A stretch of 64,000 bases of DNA from Lonicera japonica. Its lineage: Eukaryota; Streptophyta; Magnoliopsida; Dipsacales; Caprifoliaceae. Shown in pieces: positions 34,851 to 47,157 of the stretch (the stretch's first letter is position 1; each line of letters opens with the position of its first letter). The stretch is taken from the NCBI GenBank assembly GCA_021464415.1, contig CM038470.1, positions 31,672,122-31,736,121 of the forward strand, read 5' to 3'. Under the pieces are notes generated by a model. That model worked only from the letters and a program-made list of their open reading frames with translations, was not told the origin of the DNA and searched no databases. The position numbers and the translations under genes are program-made.

Positions 34851-35990
34851 TATATTTTTTAAGGGAAATTAGTGGTGGATATTTTCGTAATAAATTATAT
34901 TAATAAATTAATTTTGGTTTCCTTATTTGTAAGATGGAGTATTTATAATTGCATATATTTTGAAAGTACATATGCGGTGGGGTTAAAATTTAAAAGCATG
35001 TAACTAGTCCATATTATAAAACAGAAAATTTGACCACGCTATTTACATTAAAGTATTATCATCTAAAGACCCATATTATATTTAATTGATATATAATCAA
35101 TCTTTAACACTTAAATGTGGTTTCCCCTCACTTGATAAGTTGCGAGATCTAGTTTTACTTTGTTTTCAAACCCCCCAAATTCTCCATATTAGCCTTTTCA
35201 AATGTGGTTAAAGAAAGGAATGTTATATTTAAATAAGTTAAAACCAAATAAGCATATACATGTGAATTAAACTTGCGCCCAAGCTAGGTTTCTATTTCAG
35301 AACCTAATTCACTTCAGTTCTATAAAAATCCCACCCCATTAAGGTCAGGTCTAGACATTTTTTCATCTACTTATAGGTACATGTTTGCGGAAAAAGAAAA
35401 AGACATGCATTTCTCCTCTCAATCCCTAAGTAAATCAACACTATATTTATGTTATAAGCCTGTTAGTAAGTGTAAGTTCGACATTAAAAAAGATAATATA
35501 TATATAGATGAAAAAAAGTATTGATATTAGCACTCTGCATAAGTATTATACCACTTTAAAATTAAAATTAGTGACATTTTATGTATCTTTTTTAGGACAC
35601 TTTTATACATAAAGATAATTTTTTAGAATGTTAGGTTGTATTTCACGCACCGGATTAAATAGTCTGATAGGATTTAAACCTATTCAGACAGAATTAAATA
35701 ATCCCATATCTTAAGTGAGATTCGTTAATCCTTCTCTTGGTGAAATAAGAAATTTTAGTAGTATAAATAATTCATCTAGATATTCAATCCCGATAAATAC
35801 CAAACATAAGATATTTATCATATTCCATATTCTTATCTTTCGCGTCAAACGTAGCCTTAAAATATTCACGTGCAATCGAATACTAGCAATTAAAAAGGGT
35901 TTGACTAACCTTAGGATTCAGAATGGGCCTTGAGGCCCAAATTAGTTTCAAACAATATAGGTTAGCCCAATTTGAGCCTAGACCCCTCTC
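34851..35990. other. Intergenic upstream of RPA1
   Basis: No exon was recognised. The last 300 bp probably contains distal promoter sequence of the RPA1 gene. Confidence 0.4.
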
Positions 35991-36054
35991 AAGGGCATTT
36001 TCGTCATTTAAGAATTCCCATAACCCCTGAAACCCCACACTGAAAAGCAAATAT

Positions 36055-36062
36055 TTTGGCGC
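36055..36062 (+). promoter_or_regulatory. E2F-type site upstream of RPA1
   Basis: TTTGGCGC matches the plant E2F consensus TTTSSCGS exactly, about 275 bp before the ATG. RPA large-subunit genes are S-phase genes, so E2F/RBR control is expected; binding here is inferred. Confidence 0.7.
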
Positions 36063-36089
36063 TCACTTCTCTCAACTCCTCCCGCTTTC

Positions 36090-36335
36090 ACTCTCTTTCT
36101 AGGGTTTTCAAAACCCCCAAAATCTCTCCAAATTCCTCCCCATTTTTTGTCTCTCAGAATTCCCCAGAATCGGTTTCTAAATCGGTAAGTCGCTCAATCT
36201 CAGTATAAAAAACCCCTTCGTTGTTCGAAATTTTTATCTTTCTCTCTCTCTAGGGTTTCAAACACCCCCAAAATTCTCCATTTTCTATCCATTTCTCTAT
36301 CTATAGAAACTAAAACCTTCAATCGATTTCTGAAA
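36090..36335 (+). other. RPA1 5' UTR with internal duplication and possible short intron
   Basis: Two related blocks (CTCTTTCTAGGGTTTTCAAA at about 36096 and CTCTCTCTAGGGTTTCAAAC at about 36243) are followed by the same CCCCCAAAAT..CTCC sequence, so the leader was duplicated. GTAAGT at 36185 and the TAG ending at 36253 could bound a 69-nt 5' UTR intron. Confidence 0.5.
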
Positions 36336-39300
36336 ATGGCGGTCAATTTGACCGACGGTGCGATTGCGTTGTTGTCGAGCGGAGAAGCCACCAATACGGA
36401 CGTGAAGCCGGTGCTTCAAGTGGTGGATATTAGGGCAGTGAATACGTCGAATCATCAGAATAATAGTAATGAGAGGTTTCGTTTGTTGTTATCGGACGGT
36501 TCGTATTTACAGCAGGGGATGCTGGCGACTCAACGGAACGACTTGGTTAGATCGGAGCGGTTACAGAAGGGGTCTGTGGTTCAGTTGACTCAGTTCGTTT
36601 GTAATATCATTCAGAAACGCATGTATGGACTCTATTCCTTATTTTATTTCTCTTTTGTGTTTTGATTTATGTGTTGGTAAGTGTTTTCTTGGACTGAATG
36701 GCTATCGAGTTATTGGGTTTGAATCTTTCATTAAAGATATAGCCCCACTCTATAGAGGCCGATCGTCTATTTAGGAAAAAAAAGGACCGTCTATTTCGGG
36801 ATTAAATGGATGATTTTTTTTTGTTTTAAAACTTGGTGGAGATGATCTATATAATGAGCAGGTCATCTGGAAACTTCAGTTTGGAAGTGGATGTAATGAA
36901 AAGTTGATATATATTTTCATTTTTTGGCCATTAAAATATCACTGACTTAAAAATTGATTCTTTTGATGAAACTTGGTGGAGATGATGTAATTATTATAAA
37001 GATCATTTCCACCGAGTTTCATGTCCTTTTTTATAGAAAGAGGACCATCCTGTGTATATATAGGCTTTTTATAAAAAGAGAAACTTGGGGCAAATATTTT
37101 TAATCTTAAAAATGTATAGGAGCAAAGATTTTTAATCTTAAAAGAGTGCCTTTGGCACAGGGTACAACTAGACACTAGTCTTTATATAATTTGTGTATCC
37201 TTTAACCAGTTTTTTGGGCTGTGGATCTGTTTCTGAATTTATTTACAAGTTTGAATCTTGGGTCTGTTTCAGTTTAAACTAAATGTTCCTTTATATATAT
37301 ACTAGGGGTAACCCGTGCCTACGGCACTTCGATATAATTGAGCGGTCTGAACTTTGGGATAGTGTGTGTGAGAGAAGTGAGAAGGTTTGAGAAAGAGGGA
37401 AGTAATGAAGGTGAGAAGAGAAATATATACATTTAGATACAATAGGGAGAGAATGAGGGTTAATTTTAAATTTGAACTAAAGACGACATATCTACTGTTC
37501 AAATTAGAGATTTCAATCTGAACCCTACAAAGTTTTATCTCTTATACAATTTTTTCCTTCTACTTTATTTTATATATATATATATTTATTTGTATATCAT
37601 TAGTTTGTAGTAGCATTTTGATCACCTTCAGATTTCCTTGCCCCTCTAGTCTTGTGTTGTGATGTAAATTGTCCTTCTAAAAGATAATCTTCAAATTTCC
37701 TTGCTCTTTTTAAGTTTCAATTTATTTGTGTTGACATTGATAAGTTATTTCTTGGACTTGGTTTTTGAAAACTGAATCTTCTCATCTTCATTTATCGCTT
37801 GATAATTTGTATGTATCACTTAAGCCATTATGTAGGATGTAATCATTGTATCAGAATTTAATTACACATTTAATCTTGTATCTGTCTCGGACGCTCAGTT
37901 TAAACTAAATCTTTTTTTCTTTCTTTTCTGATATATATCATGGTTTGTAGTATCATATTGATACTCTCTGTGTTTCCTTGCTTCTCTGGTCTTGTACTGA
38001 TGTAAATTGTGCTTCCCAAAGATAATGATTTAGAACGAGAATCTGAAACTCATAACCACATAAAGAAGAGTTGAAGTCAAAAGAAAAATAAGCACCTAAG
38101 AGGTGTTGAGTTTCTTTTGTTTAGAAATCGGTGTTAACTGTTAAGCCGTTAGACTTGAATTTTGTGTTAGAAAATACTCACTTATGGTAAGGTGTCCTAA
38201 GACTGATAAAGAAACTTGTGAAAGGAAGAATTTGCCAACAAATAAACTAATAAAAATTTGAAAAAGAAGAGAAGAAAGTCTATTTACCTTGTGTTGGATC
38301 AATCTTGACTGATCAAAGCCATCTCACCTAGCTATTCACGGGCCTAGGTGGTGATTTGACAGTCTAGGTGCATTTTAAGAAGTAAAGTTGATTTCTCGAA
38401 ATTATTCTCTATAAAAAATAGAAATGAGGAACAACCATGGGTCTAGGCGCTAGGAAGCCTACTCTTCTGCCTATCGGATTTAGAAGGTTTCTTCTACTTG
38501 AACTTCCATCTAAACTATTTGGAGCTTGGTCAAAGTTTCTAGCATTTGATAGACAAAATCATCACTTAGGTTGATTGAACATCCAGGTTTAATACCTTTT
38601 TTTTTTCATTCACAACTTTTTTGGATTATCCATATGTCTCCTGATGATTTCTTCGACTGCCCATGTTGCATTATTTACCCTTGCTTGGAAGAACTCGCCC
38701 CAGTAACTGTGGTCTCCATTCAATTCTCCTAGATTATGGACCTACATTTGAGATGGAGCACATTTGAAATATTCAGAGTGGCCAGTCATCTTTTCAGGAT
38801 AAGCCTCACTACAACACCTCATACTGACCAATCATTTAACTTGATGCAATGTAGGTAGGAGCAAATTAACCATCCAAAAAAAACAAACAAACTGCTCTCC
38901 TAAATCCACATCCTTCTCTATGCATCTTCATTTCCTTGTACTTTTGGTATGCCAAAAGTGTCAGCATCTTCAGTTCATTATGTGAATTCACAATTAACCG
39001 TGTCTTGCACTTCCGCATTAGGGGGCCTCGTGCTAGGAATAGAAGGAAAATCTGCCATGCTCTTCAATTTACTCTTGTAGACAATCTCACAATGAGAAAG
39101 GATGTTATATGACACAAGGAGTTGTACAGGCGTACCGTGCGAGTGATGAACTTGATTCCATTTACTTCTTCGACCATAAGCCTCAAAATTTTCCCTAATT
39201 TTTGTTCATAACATCTGTGGTCCCGCTGGTTTGGATATGAAAGGAAGTGTTGAAATCCAAATCCATGCCTAAGATATGTGTCCGAGACCAGCAAATGTGT

Positions 39301-42300
39301 TCAATGTATTTAGTATTTACAATGGTGAGCAAACACAGTAGAATAGGGAATACTGTGTAGGCCTCAAATATCCTTAAACAACATATCTTTGTTTGTAGCA
39401 TTCATAATTGTTGTGATGTACAAGATGAGCCATGTTTGGAGGTAACCAAACTTGAAGTTAATGCTAATAGCACCCTAGGGCCTTGTAGGATTGTGGAAAA
39501 CGCGTACAATCTCACATTTGACGCTACATTCTTTGTTTGTATTGACATTTTGCCCCTATCACCAGGCCTATACGCATCTAGATGGAATAATTGCCAAAAA
39601 TGAACTTATTGCAACCAGCTCTTAATCTTTCACTTGCAAAGTGGCCCAAGTTATGCTGCTCCATGGTTATAACATATCGTTAGTAAGACACTAGAATTCA
39701 AAGTTGGTTTCTTGAATAGGAACTTGTCCACCATAAAATACGCTGGTGGTTGTTCCTCCTATTTCTTTCTTAATGGTAACAAAATAAAGACATTTGTCAT
39801 GAGTGTAGTGAAAGAACCAAACTCCAGAACATCTGTATGCATCTAATTTAGCAATGATGCTCGCCCAAAGTGTAGACTCTGATAATGATGCATTTTAATT
39901 GTGGAACAATGTCACATTGCCTCCTTGTTCATATTTCCTTGAACTCTCAATGCATGAGCACTTTCTGATTCGAATGCAGAAAAAGTTCCTGGTAAACCAA
40001 GTAGTTGAACCTAGTGACACATAGCCGTCATAGTAGGTTTAGTTGACTCTGTTTACTTTTCACTAAAGAATTTGATAGCCTCCTTGATTAGTGGCCTCAT
40101 TAGTGCCAATTCTGGAAGCATAACAATCAGTCTTGAATGCATTATGAAAGTCAGCTAGACGTAACATTGAAGCTTCTGTTAGATTTTTCCCTTCAATTGG
40201 AAACTTTTACAAGCCTAGGGAGTCTAGTGGAAAGGGTTGTTTTTATGCGATCCTTAAGATGAGATGCTGTAGTGCTAAAGTCCTGAATGAAGTGCTAATA
40301 GAATAATGCTAACCTGTAGGCAAAACGAAAGTTAGCCTATCTTGTACTTACCCTAACAGTCAGAAAAGAAAATTTCCATGGCAGTAAGGCACCCACTTGC
40401 TAAATAGCTTTGTTCAATAGTTATATTTTATTTCCCTTTTGTTGATAATTCAGTATTCAGTACCTATAACTTGATGACATTCGTTTGTGAATATCCTTGC
40501 TTTCATATCTGGTTTACAAAGTGAATTTACAATTTTGAGCAGGGCATCCCCATTCTCTCAAAAGTGAATCAAATGTGTCTCCGGTGAGCTTAGTCTCTTA
40601 ACAGAGACAAAAATGTAAGATTTGTTGCTAAAATAAACCGACCAGGGAGCGAAGTGTAACAATTCTGTAATGTTTTTTTTAATAAAAAGTAATGATTTAT
40701 GTTGGAACTAGGCCAAGGAAATTTAATTGAAATTACAAAGTATTTAATAGGAATTACTATTGTGTAGTTATGCTTCAAGCTATAGCAAGCAAGATATATC
40801 TAAGAATGGAGATAAAAGAACTTGGAGTTGTATCTGAATTTTGTTCTGCTTAGACACTACACACTACAATGTCAAATGCATCTACGTTCTTCTTTTTTTA
40901 TTTTTCTTTTCTGTTGATCTGTAGTCCTAAAGAACCTATTGAGGCAAATAAAAGCCATGCATATGATCCCCATACATATATATGTCAAGATTGTTGGTAA
41001 GATTTAAGCAATCTATTTAGTATTTAGTTTATTATATATGTTTAATCCCTGATTGATGTAATTGCATCAATCAAAGATTCTTACCATATTTACACAAGTT
41101 GGCTTGGCCTATAAATTCGACTGCGTTATATGGTTTAAGTAATGCAATATTAGCTTATTTTCTCTATTTATTTTTCATCTTTAAAGGAAAAAAAAATTCT
41201 TTGTATTCAGTATGTTACTATGGTTTTTGTTGATGTCTTTGCCAATTACTTTTATACAGGATCATCATCATCATCGACTTGGATGTGATACTTGACAAAT
41301 GTGAACCTATTGGTGAACCAAAACAATACCCAACTAAGAACGATAATGAAACTCCGTCTCCATTGGCAAGATCTTCTCCACAAGTGCAGCCTTCAATGAA
41401 TCAGCCATCTATGGTTCCCATTAATCCGCAATCTTTTGGCGGTACTCCAGTTTCTGGTGGGTCCACGGCTAAACCGGTTCCTGCTAACCCTCAATCTTTT
41501 GGGGCAAGTTCACTTTCTGGTGGGTCCATGCCTAGACCAACCGTAGGCAGTGGGACCAATTTTCACCCTCCTGAAATGGACCGTGGTGCTGGTTCATATC
41601 CCTACACGAGTTCTTATAATTCAGCAAACACCTTTCCGAGAACAGAATCAGGTGCTGGAATATCACGGTTCCCGTCAAATAATAATGTCACCAATAATGT
41701 GCGGCCACCTCAGCCTGCATATAATCAGCCACCTCCAATGTACTCAAACCGAGGACCCATTGCCAAGAATGAAGCTCCTCCACGTGTTATCCCCATTGCT
41801 GCATTGAACCCTTACCAGGGTCGGTGGACCATTAGGGCAAGAGTTACAGTTAAGAGTGACCTTAGACATTACAACAATCCTCGTGGGGATGGTAAGGTGT
41901 TCTCTTTCGATCTTCTCGATGCCGATGGTGGAGAAATAAGGGTAACCTGCTTTAATGCTGTGGCCGACCAATTCTATAACCAGATCGAGGTCGGTAAAGT
42001 GTATATCATTTCGAAGGGTAGCCTTAAACCCGCTCAAAAAGCGTACAATCATCTTAATAATGAGCATGAGATTATGTTGGATAGTACATCGACAGTCCAA
42101 CCTTGCTTTGATGATGACCGTTCGATCCCGCAACAGCAATTTCGTTTTCGTCCCATTAGTGAAATTGAAGGAATGGAGAACAACAGTGTTGCTGATGTGA
42201 TTGGTGTGGTGTCAAGTATAAGCCCGTCTTCTTCGATAATGAGAAAAAACGGTACTGAAACTCAGAGGAGAGTTCTACAATTGAAGGACATGTCTGGCCG

Positions 42301-43663
42301 AAGCGTCGAACTAACTTTATGGGGAAATTTTTGCAATTCTGAAGGACAAACCATACAACATGTGTGTGATAATGGTGAATTTCCCATTGTGGCTGTGAAA
42401 ACGGGTAGGGTTAATGATTTTAATGGCAAGGCGTTGGGTACCATATCTACGAGCCAGCTTTTTATAAATCCGGATTTCCCCGAGGCCCACAAATTAAAAA
42501 TATGGTTTGAGCAAGAAGGGAAGAACACCCCTTCCCTTTCTATTTCCAGGGAGACAATTGCTATGGGCAGGACGGATGTCCGAAAGACTATATCTCAGAT
42601 CAAAGATGAACGGCTGGGGACCTCTGAGAAGCCTGATTGGATAACGGTTAGTGCAACCCTTTCGTTTGTAAAAGTCGACAACTTTTGTTATACGGCCTGT
42701 CCCATTATGACCGGGGAGCGACAATGCAACAAAAAGGTTACGAATAACGGGGACGGCAAATGGCGGTGCGATAAGTGCGATCAGTTGGTTGACCAATGTG
42801 ATTATCGGTATATTCTCCAGCTCCAAATACAGGATCACACTGGGTTAACATGGGTAACTGCGTTCCAAGAATGCGGTGAGGAGATTATCGGTAAATCTGC
42901 AAAAGAATTGTATTCATTGAAATACGAGGAGCAGGATGATGAGAGATTTGGAGAGATTATACGCAATGTTCTTTTTACGAAATATATATTCAAGTTGAAA
43001 GTGAAGGAGGAGACATTTAGTGACGAACAGCGAGTAAAGTCAACTGTGGTCAAAGCCGAGAAGGTGAATTTTACAAACGAGACCAAGTTTCTTCTGGGTA
43101 CGTTGGACAAGCTTAAAGGAGGAGAGGACTCAAGTTTGGTAGCCCCGAAGGTTGAAAGTGTCATATCAAATTCAGCACCCGGTCCAAATATCACTGGATT
43201 TGGGAATGTTGGATTTGGAGAAACTGCATCACCTGTTGTTAGTAATATGAGAAACAGTGGCACTGCTGGTCAAGGAATTGGTGCACCTGCGAGTCAAGCA
43301 GGTCAATACGGGAACAACTATAGTGGGTCTAGATTTGCTGCGACGGGGTCCACTGGTGCGTACTTGAGCTGTAACAGCTGTGGTGGTACAGGTCACAGTT
43401 CAATGAATTGTCCAAGTGTCATGAGCGGGCAAGGTCATTCATATGGAGGGGGGTTTGATAATCGGGGCATTTCCAGGGGTGGTGGTGGTGGTGGTACGGG
43501 TGGCAGTGGCGGTGGTTCGAATGATTGTTTTAAATGTGGTCAAGTAGGGCATTGGGCAAGAGATTGCCCTGGTGTGAGCAATGTTCCTCCTGCTTATGGG
43601 AGTGGCAGTGTTGGACCTGGAAGATATGGGAATGTACCAAGGCAACATGTTGGTGGTTTTTAG
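36336..43663 (+). CDS. RPA1C: Replication protein A 70 kDa DNA-binding subunit, group C type
   Basis: Exon 1 is 36336-36622 and exon 2 is 41260-43663; a GT-AG intron of 4637 bp splits a codon and the frame gives 896 residues. Order: N-terminal DBD-F OB fold (about 1-110); Gly/Pro/Ser linker with a near-tandem NPQSFG..SGGS repeat; DBD-A from about 277 (ALNPYQGRW, FSFDLLDADGGEIRVTCFN); DBD-B from about 393; DBD-C from about 540 with the zinc ribbon C-x8-C-x13-C-x2-C starting at Cys576. At the C-terminus are two CCHC knuckles, CNSCGGTGHSSMNC (800) and CFKCGQVGHWARDC (852), separated by a Gly-rich segment. The knuckles mark the plant RPA1C/E group, linked in Arabidopsis to DNA repair. It acts in the nucleus, coating single-stranded DNA with RPA2 and RPA3. 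The start is the first ATG after the leader; exon 1 matches other RPA1 N-termini. Confidence 0.96.
36760..37070. repeat. Foldback-like element at the start of the RPA1 intron
   Basis: AAACTTGGTGGAGATGAT occurs twice (about 36830 and 36968) and its complement (ATCATTTCCACCGAGTTTCAT) follows at about 37003. GGACCGTCTATTTC near 36784 faces GAGGACCATCC near 37041. The same motif set occurs at 31210-31900. Confidence 0.6.
37250..38035. repeat. Internal duplication in the RPA1 intron, one copy interrupted
   Basis: AGTTTAAACTAAAT (37271 and 37898) and the TTTCCTTG..TCTTGT..GATGTAAATTGT block (37633 and 37971) recur in the same order. The first copy is separated by about 260 bp starting CTAGGGGTAACCCGTGCCTA, which looks like an inserted element. 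Confidence 0.55.
38036..41259. other. Remainder of RPA1 intron 1, no gene recognised
   Basis: This part is less AT-rich than the rest of the window and reads like decayed coding DNA, but I found no frame longer than about 75 codons on either strand and no motif that names a family. It may be degenerate transposon sequence. Confidence 0.4.
41420..41545 (+). repeat. 63-nt coding duplication in RPA1 linker
   Basis: Two in-frame units encode NPQSFGGTPVSGGS and NPQSFGASSLSGGS with the same spacing and a similar KPVPA/RPTVG follow-on. Synonymous differences show that it is not very recent. Confidence 0.75.
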
Positions 43664-44790
43664 GTTCACAGGTAATAAAAGAAGTATAAGATTTCCTTTT
43701 TAAGTATTTACAGAGCAGGGAAAGTATTGTCACTAATTAGTGACAATTACTTTACAGTGTGTTTGGTTGCAGTTCATTTCCATGTAAAATGGCTAAAATT
43801 TTACATTTTCCGTATATGGTGTGGTGTTTGATTTTTTAATTTTCGATGGAAATCAGTTTTCATGGTATAAATTGGTTTGGTCTAACTTGGTACTTTTTTG
43901 GGTGACGAATAAGTTTGAAAAATGATTGAAAACACTACTAAATTTGTTTGAAGTTGGAAAATGAGATGAGTGATTTGGTAGCATGGTCTATTACATTTTT
44001 GTTTTATTCCACATAATCTAATTCTTTGTTGGTCAAGAACATTTTTCCATGAGAGAAGGGGAAAGTATGGAGAAAATATCTTACCAAATTATTCATCTCA
44101 TTTTCGAACTTTCCATAAATTTGATAGTGTATACAATCATTTTCAAACTTTTTTATAACAGATCTTTAGTGTAGCTCAAAACTACCTCCCCAAGTTTCTG
44201 TTTTCCAAGAAACATTTTTCACACAAAACAATTCTATAGAATCCAACTCTTCTCCATGTAAACTGATGAAATTCAGCGCCATTAGTGACACCCACTTGAA
44301 AGTGCTTTTATGTCTTCAATTGTTTTGGCTTTTCGCCAAAACAAGTTGTGTTTTATAAATATGTACCTTGTGCATTCATCAGCGTTAAATTACTTTATGC
44401 AACCGTACATTATTGATAATTGCAGTTTGATGTTTGTTTCAGCCGGCAAGAGACTGTCATGGAATTGAATGAGCTCTCAAGACAACTTGCGGATCTTGCA
44501 TATAGTGTACCATGTAGTCGACTGTCAAAGGTAGCTTATGAAGCAGAATGAAGGGAGTGTTGATGTAACCCTATGTTTTGGTTTTTCTTAAAAAAAAGTT
44601 AGGGCTTTTATGGGTTTCTTGGCATGTTTCTTGTTATCCAGTAGAGTTGTTTTCGTTTTCCTTTGTTTTTAACTTCTTATATTCTTGGGATCTATGTTTA
44701 TAACTCCTAGTGTACTGTTTATATTATTAAGTAATGTACTATAAGCTTTTGAAGTTGTACATTGTTCTGGCAATAAATATAATTGCTTTG
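43664..44790 (+). other. Spliced 3' UTR of RPA1
   Basis: Eight bases after the stop, CACAG|GTAATA (exon end 43671) can splice to TTTGTTTCAG|CCGGC (exon start 44443). This leaves a terminal non-coding exon with AATAAA at 44772-44777. The terminal exon has stops in all relevant frames. Confidence 0.5.
43909..44152. mobile_element. Foldback MITE in the RPA1 3' UTR intron
   Basis: AAGTTTGAAAAATGATTGAA with GGAAAATGAGATGAGTGATT forms the left arm. Its inverse (CATCTCATTTTCGAACTTTC and CAATCATTTTCAAACTT) forms the right arm. The arms are about 75 bp each around a loop of about 100 bp. Confidence 0.75.
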
Positions 44791-46819
44791 ACAATAGTAC
44801 TTACACATCGAAACTACTTAGAAATACTTGCCCCAACTATCCCCTTCTCGTATTTGAGGAGTTCCTAAAATTATCTTCAAAGAACAAAACAATAGCGCAA
44901 AATTATAATTGTTTCAATATAATTAGAATATAGTGACAAAACATTCAAATATGGGCAACATTGTTGGAGAGGATTGATGAACTCTTTTTTCAAATATGTT
45001 ATGTTCATCAAGTGTTTATTTTCCAAATTTGAGGAATATGTGAGGAAAGGAGTGGAGTTGCTCTAAGGGAATCGAATTTGAAATTTTATGTTCTTTTATA
45101 TAGCAATGCTACACTTATAAATCTTACCACCTATTGACATCGGGTGTATTATATGAGTTGTACTTTTACAAGATATAACAAGAGTGTAACTTATTTAATG
45201 TATCCAGTAAGAATACGTGGTAAAATTTGTAGGTAAGAAAAGCTATTTCTTCTTTTATATTGTTTGGAAACTTCCAATAAGCTTTGATTGGTTCAGAAGA
45301 TGTTATACCAATATTCACTATTGCATAAACAAAATAACTACAATTGACACACTTATAAGTATCATACTAAACTAACAATTAATAGAAATATTTTAAACCT
45401 TCAATATAATAATGACTGTTCTTAGGGATCACCCACAATAAAGGTGTTTTTAGTTTCGGTCGGGGTAAAAATTAGGAAATTAAAACCGAATTTAAAAGTT
45501 AAGTTAAGTTCGGTTTTGGTTTCAAAATTTTTAACCCAAACTTGAACCAAACTTTTCGGTTTGGTTTTCATATTTTTTTTAAAAGTAAATAAATTATATG
45601 ACAACATTTATTTTGGACAAAAAAATAATAACCATATACTTACTCGTACTTATTTTAGATAAAAAAAATAAATTAACTCTTATATTTATAATATAACTCT
45701 AATATTCATAATAGCTCAAAAAGTGATTTCTCACTCGACCTAGTAAATTTTAGGAATATAAAATTTGAGATGGTGAAGTCACATATATATAATTCGATTT
45801 AATTTGGCTTTGTAATGTTACAACCCAAATCCGAACCAAACATATCTAGTATCGATTCGGTTTTGGTTTTTTTCGCTTCGAATTTTTACAGACCTATTTG
45901 GCTTGGTACAGTTCGGTTTGGTCATTTGATTTTTGGGTTTGCCACAATACCCTTACTCACGATCATACTTGTCAAATGATCGCCCTTGATAATTTCTAAA
46001 TACCATCCCGTAGGCTTAATATTCTCAATCCCCCAATCAAATGTAGAGTACTTTGAAGGGGAGTCCACTGATTTCTGCGTAAAATCTTGATTTTGCATTG
46101 TAAAATGCTTCCTCATACGCACATTGTCTCAATGAATTATTTTGTCTACGAGATGCATGAATCTCTTTGCTTTTAAAAATCTTTCCCACGTAAATAATCT
46201 TGACTTTTAAACAAAATTCCTTTTCCCATGATGGTATTTTCGGTACCCATATCTCTGTTCAAATATTTAACACAAAAGGAAAAAAGTTAATATTGACATC
46301 AATGAAAAACAAATAATCAGAACCCTAAAAAGCAAAATCCAACTCTAACCGGAAAGGGATTATGAACGAAGAACATATTTTAACAAAAAGGTGAGGAGAA
46401 ATTTAGCGCACAACATATACAACAAATACAAACAATTTTGGAGGAAAAAAGAGAAGAACCCTTTAAAAATAAAACAAACACTTACTGTTTTCATGAAAAG
46501 GCAATCGTAAATATTCTTAATTTAGGAGTGACGGAGTAAAATATTATGTATATTTTAAGGGAGTGGGGAGCGATTTAATAAGTGCTGTTGCTTATTTTTT
46601 TCCTACCCTAAATTACTACTAAAATTATTCAAGCGCTATGCGTAAATTGTATTAAATAAAGCAAATAGGTACTAGATTTAGTACATCAAACTACATAGAA
46701 AAACTTTAAGAATATCTTACGTATGATTGTGAATTTGACTTATTGCATTGGAAAGAAAAGATGGATTTATAAATTACATGCATGCTCACCAAAAAGAGTC
46801 ATGAAAATTGAAAAGGAGA
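44791..46819. other. Intergenic, decayed repeats
   Basis: A TTCGGTTTTGGTTT / CCGAACCAAAC-rich tract at 45430-45920 resembles the one at 21310-22030. No exon was recognised. Confidence 0.45.
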
Positions 46820-47157
46820 AAAATGGAAAAGATAAAGGAAATACAAACGGAAAATTTTGGATCCGCTTTCCGAGTTTAAGTATTATTTATTTTTTTAAAA
46901 AAATACGGTACATGTAAATCTTGTCTTTAAAAAATGCAATTATTAGAAATACTCTTTTTTTGTATCTCTAGTATTTTTCAGCGCAGAAAAATGGAAAAGA
47001 TAAAGGAAATACAAACGGAAAATTTTGGATCCGCTTTCCGAGTTTAAGTATTATTTATTTTTTTAAAAAAATACGGTCCATGTAAATCTTGTCTTTAAAA
47101 AAATGCAATTATTAGAAATACTCTTTTTTTGTATCTCTAGTATTTTTCAGCGCAGAT
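46820..47157. repeat. 168-bp near-perfect tandem duplication
   Basis: Two adjacent copies (AATGGAAAAGATAAAGGAAA at 46822 and 46990, through TATTTTTCAGCGCAGA) differ by one A/C substitution and one A in a homopolymer. The event is recent. Confidence 0.95.

Noticed and set aside
38036..40600. Hidden pseudogene in the RPA1 intron
   Set aside because: Composition hints at old coding sequence, but no frame carries a recognisable motif; left as unexplained.
41744..43733. Several minus-strand open frames of 76-142 codons
   Set aside because: Antisense shadows of the RPA1 coding exon.
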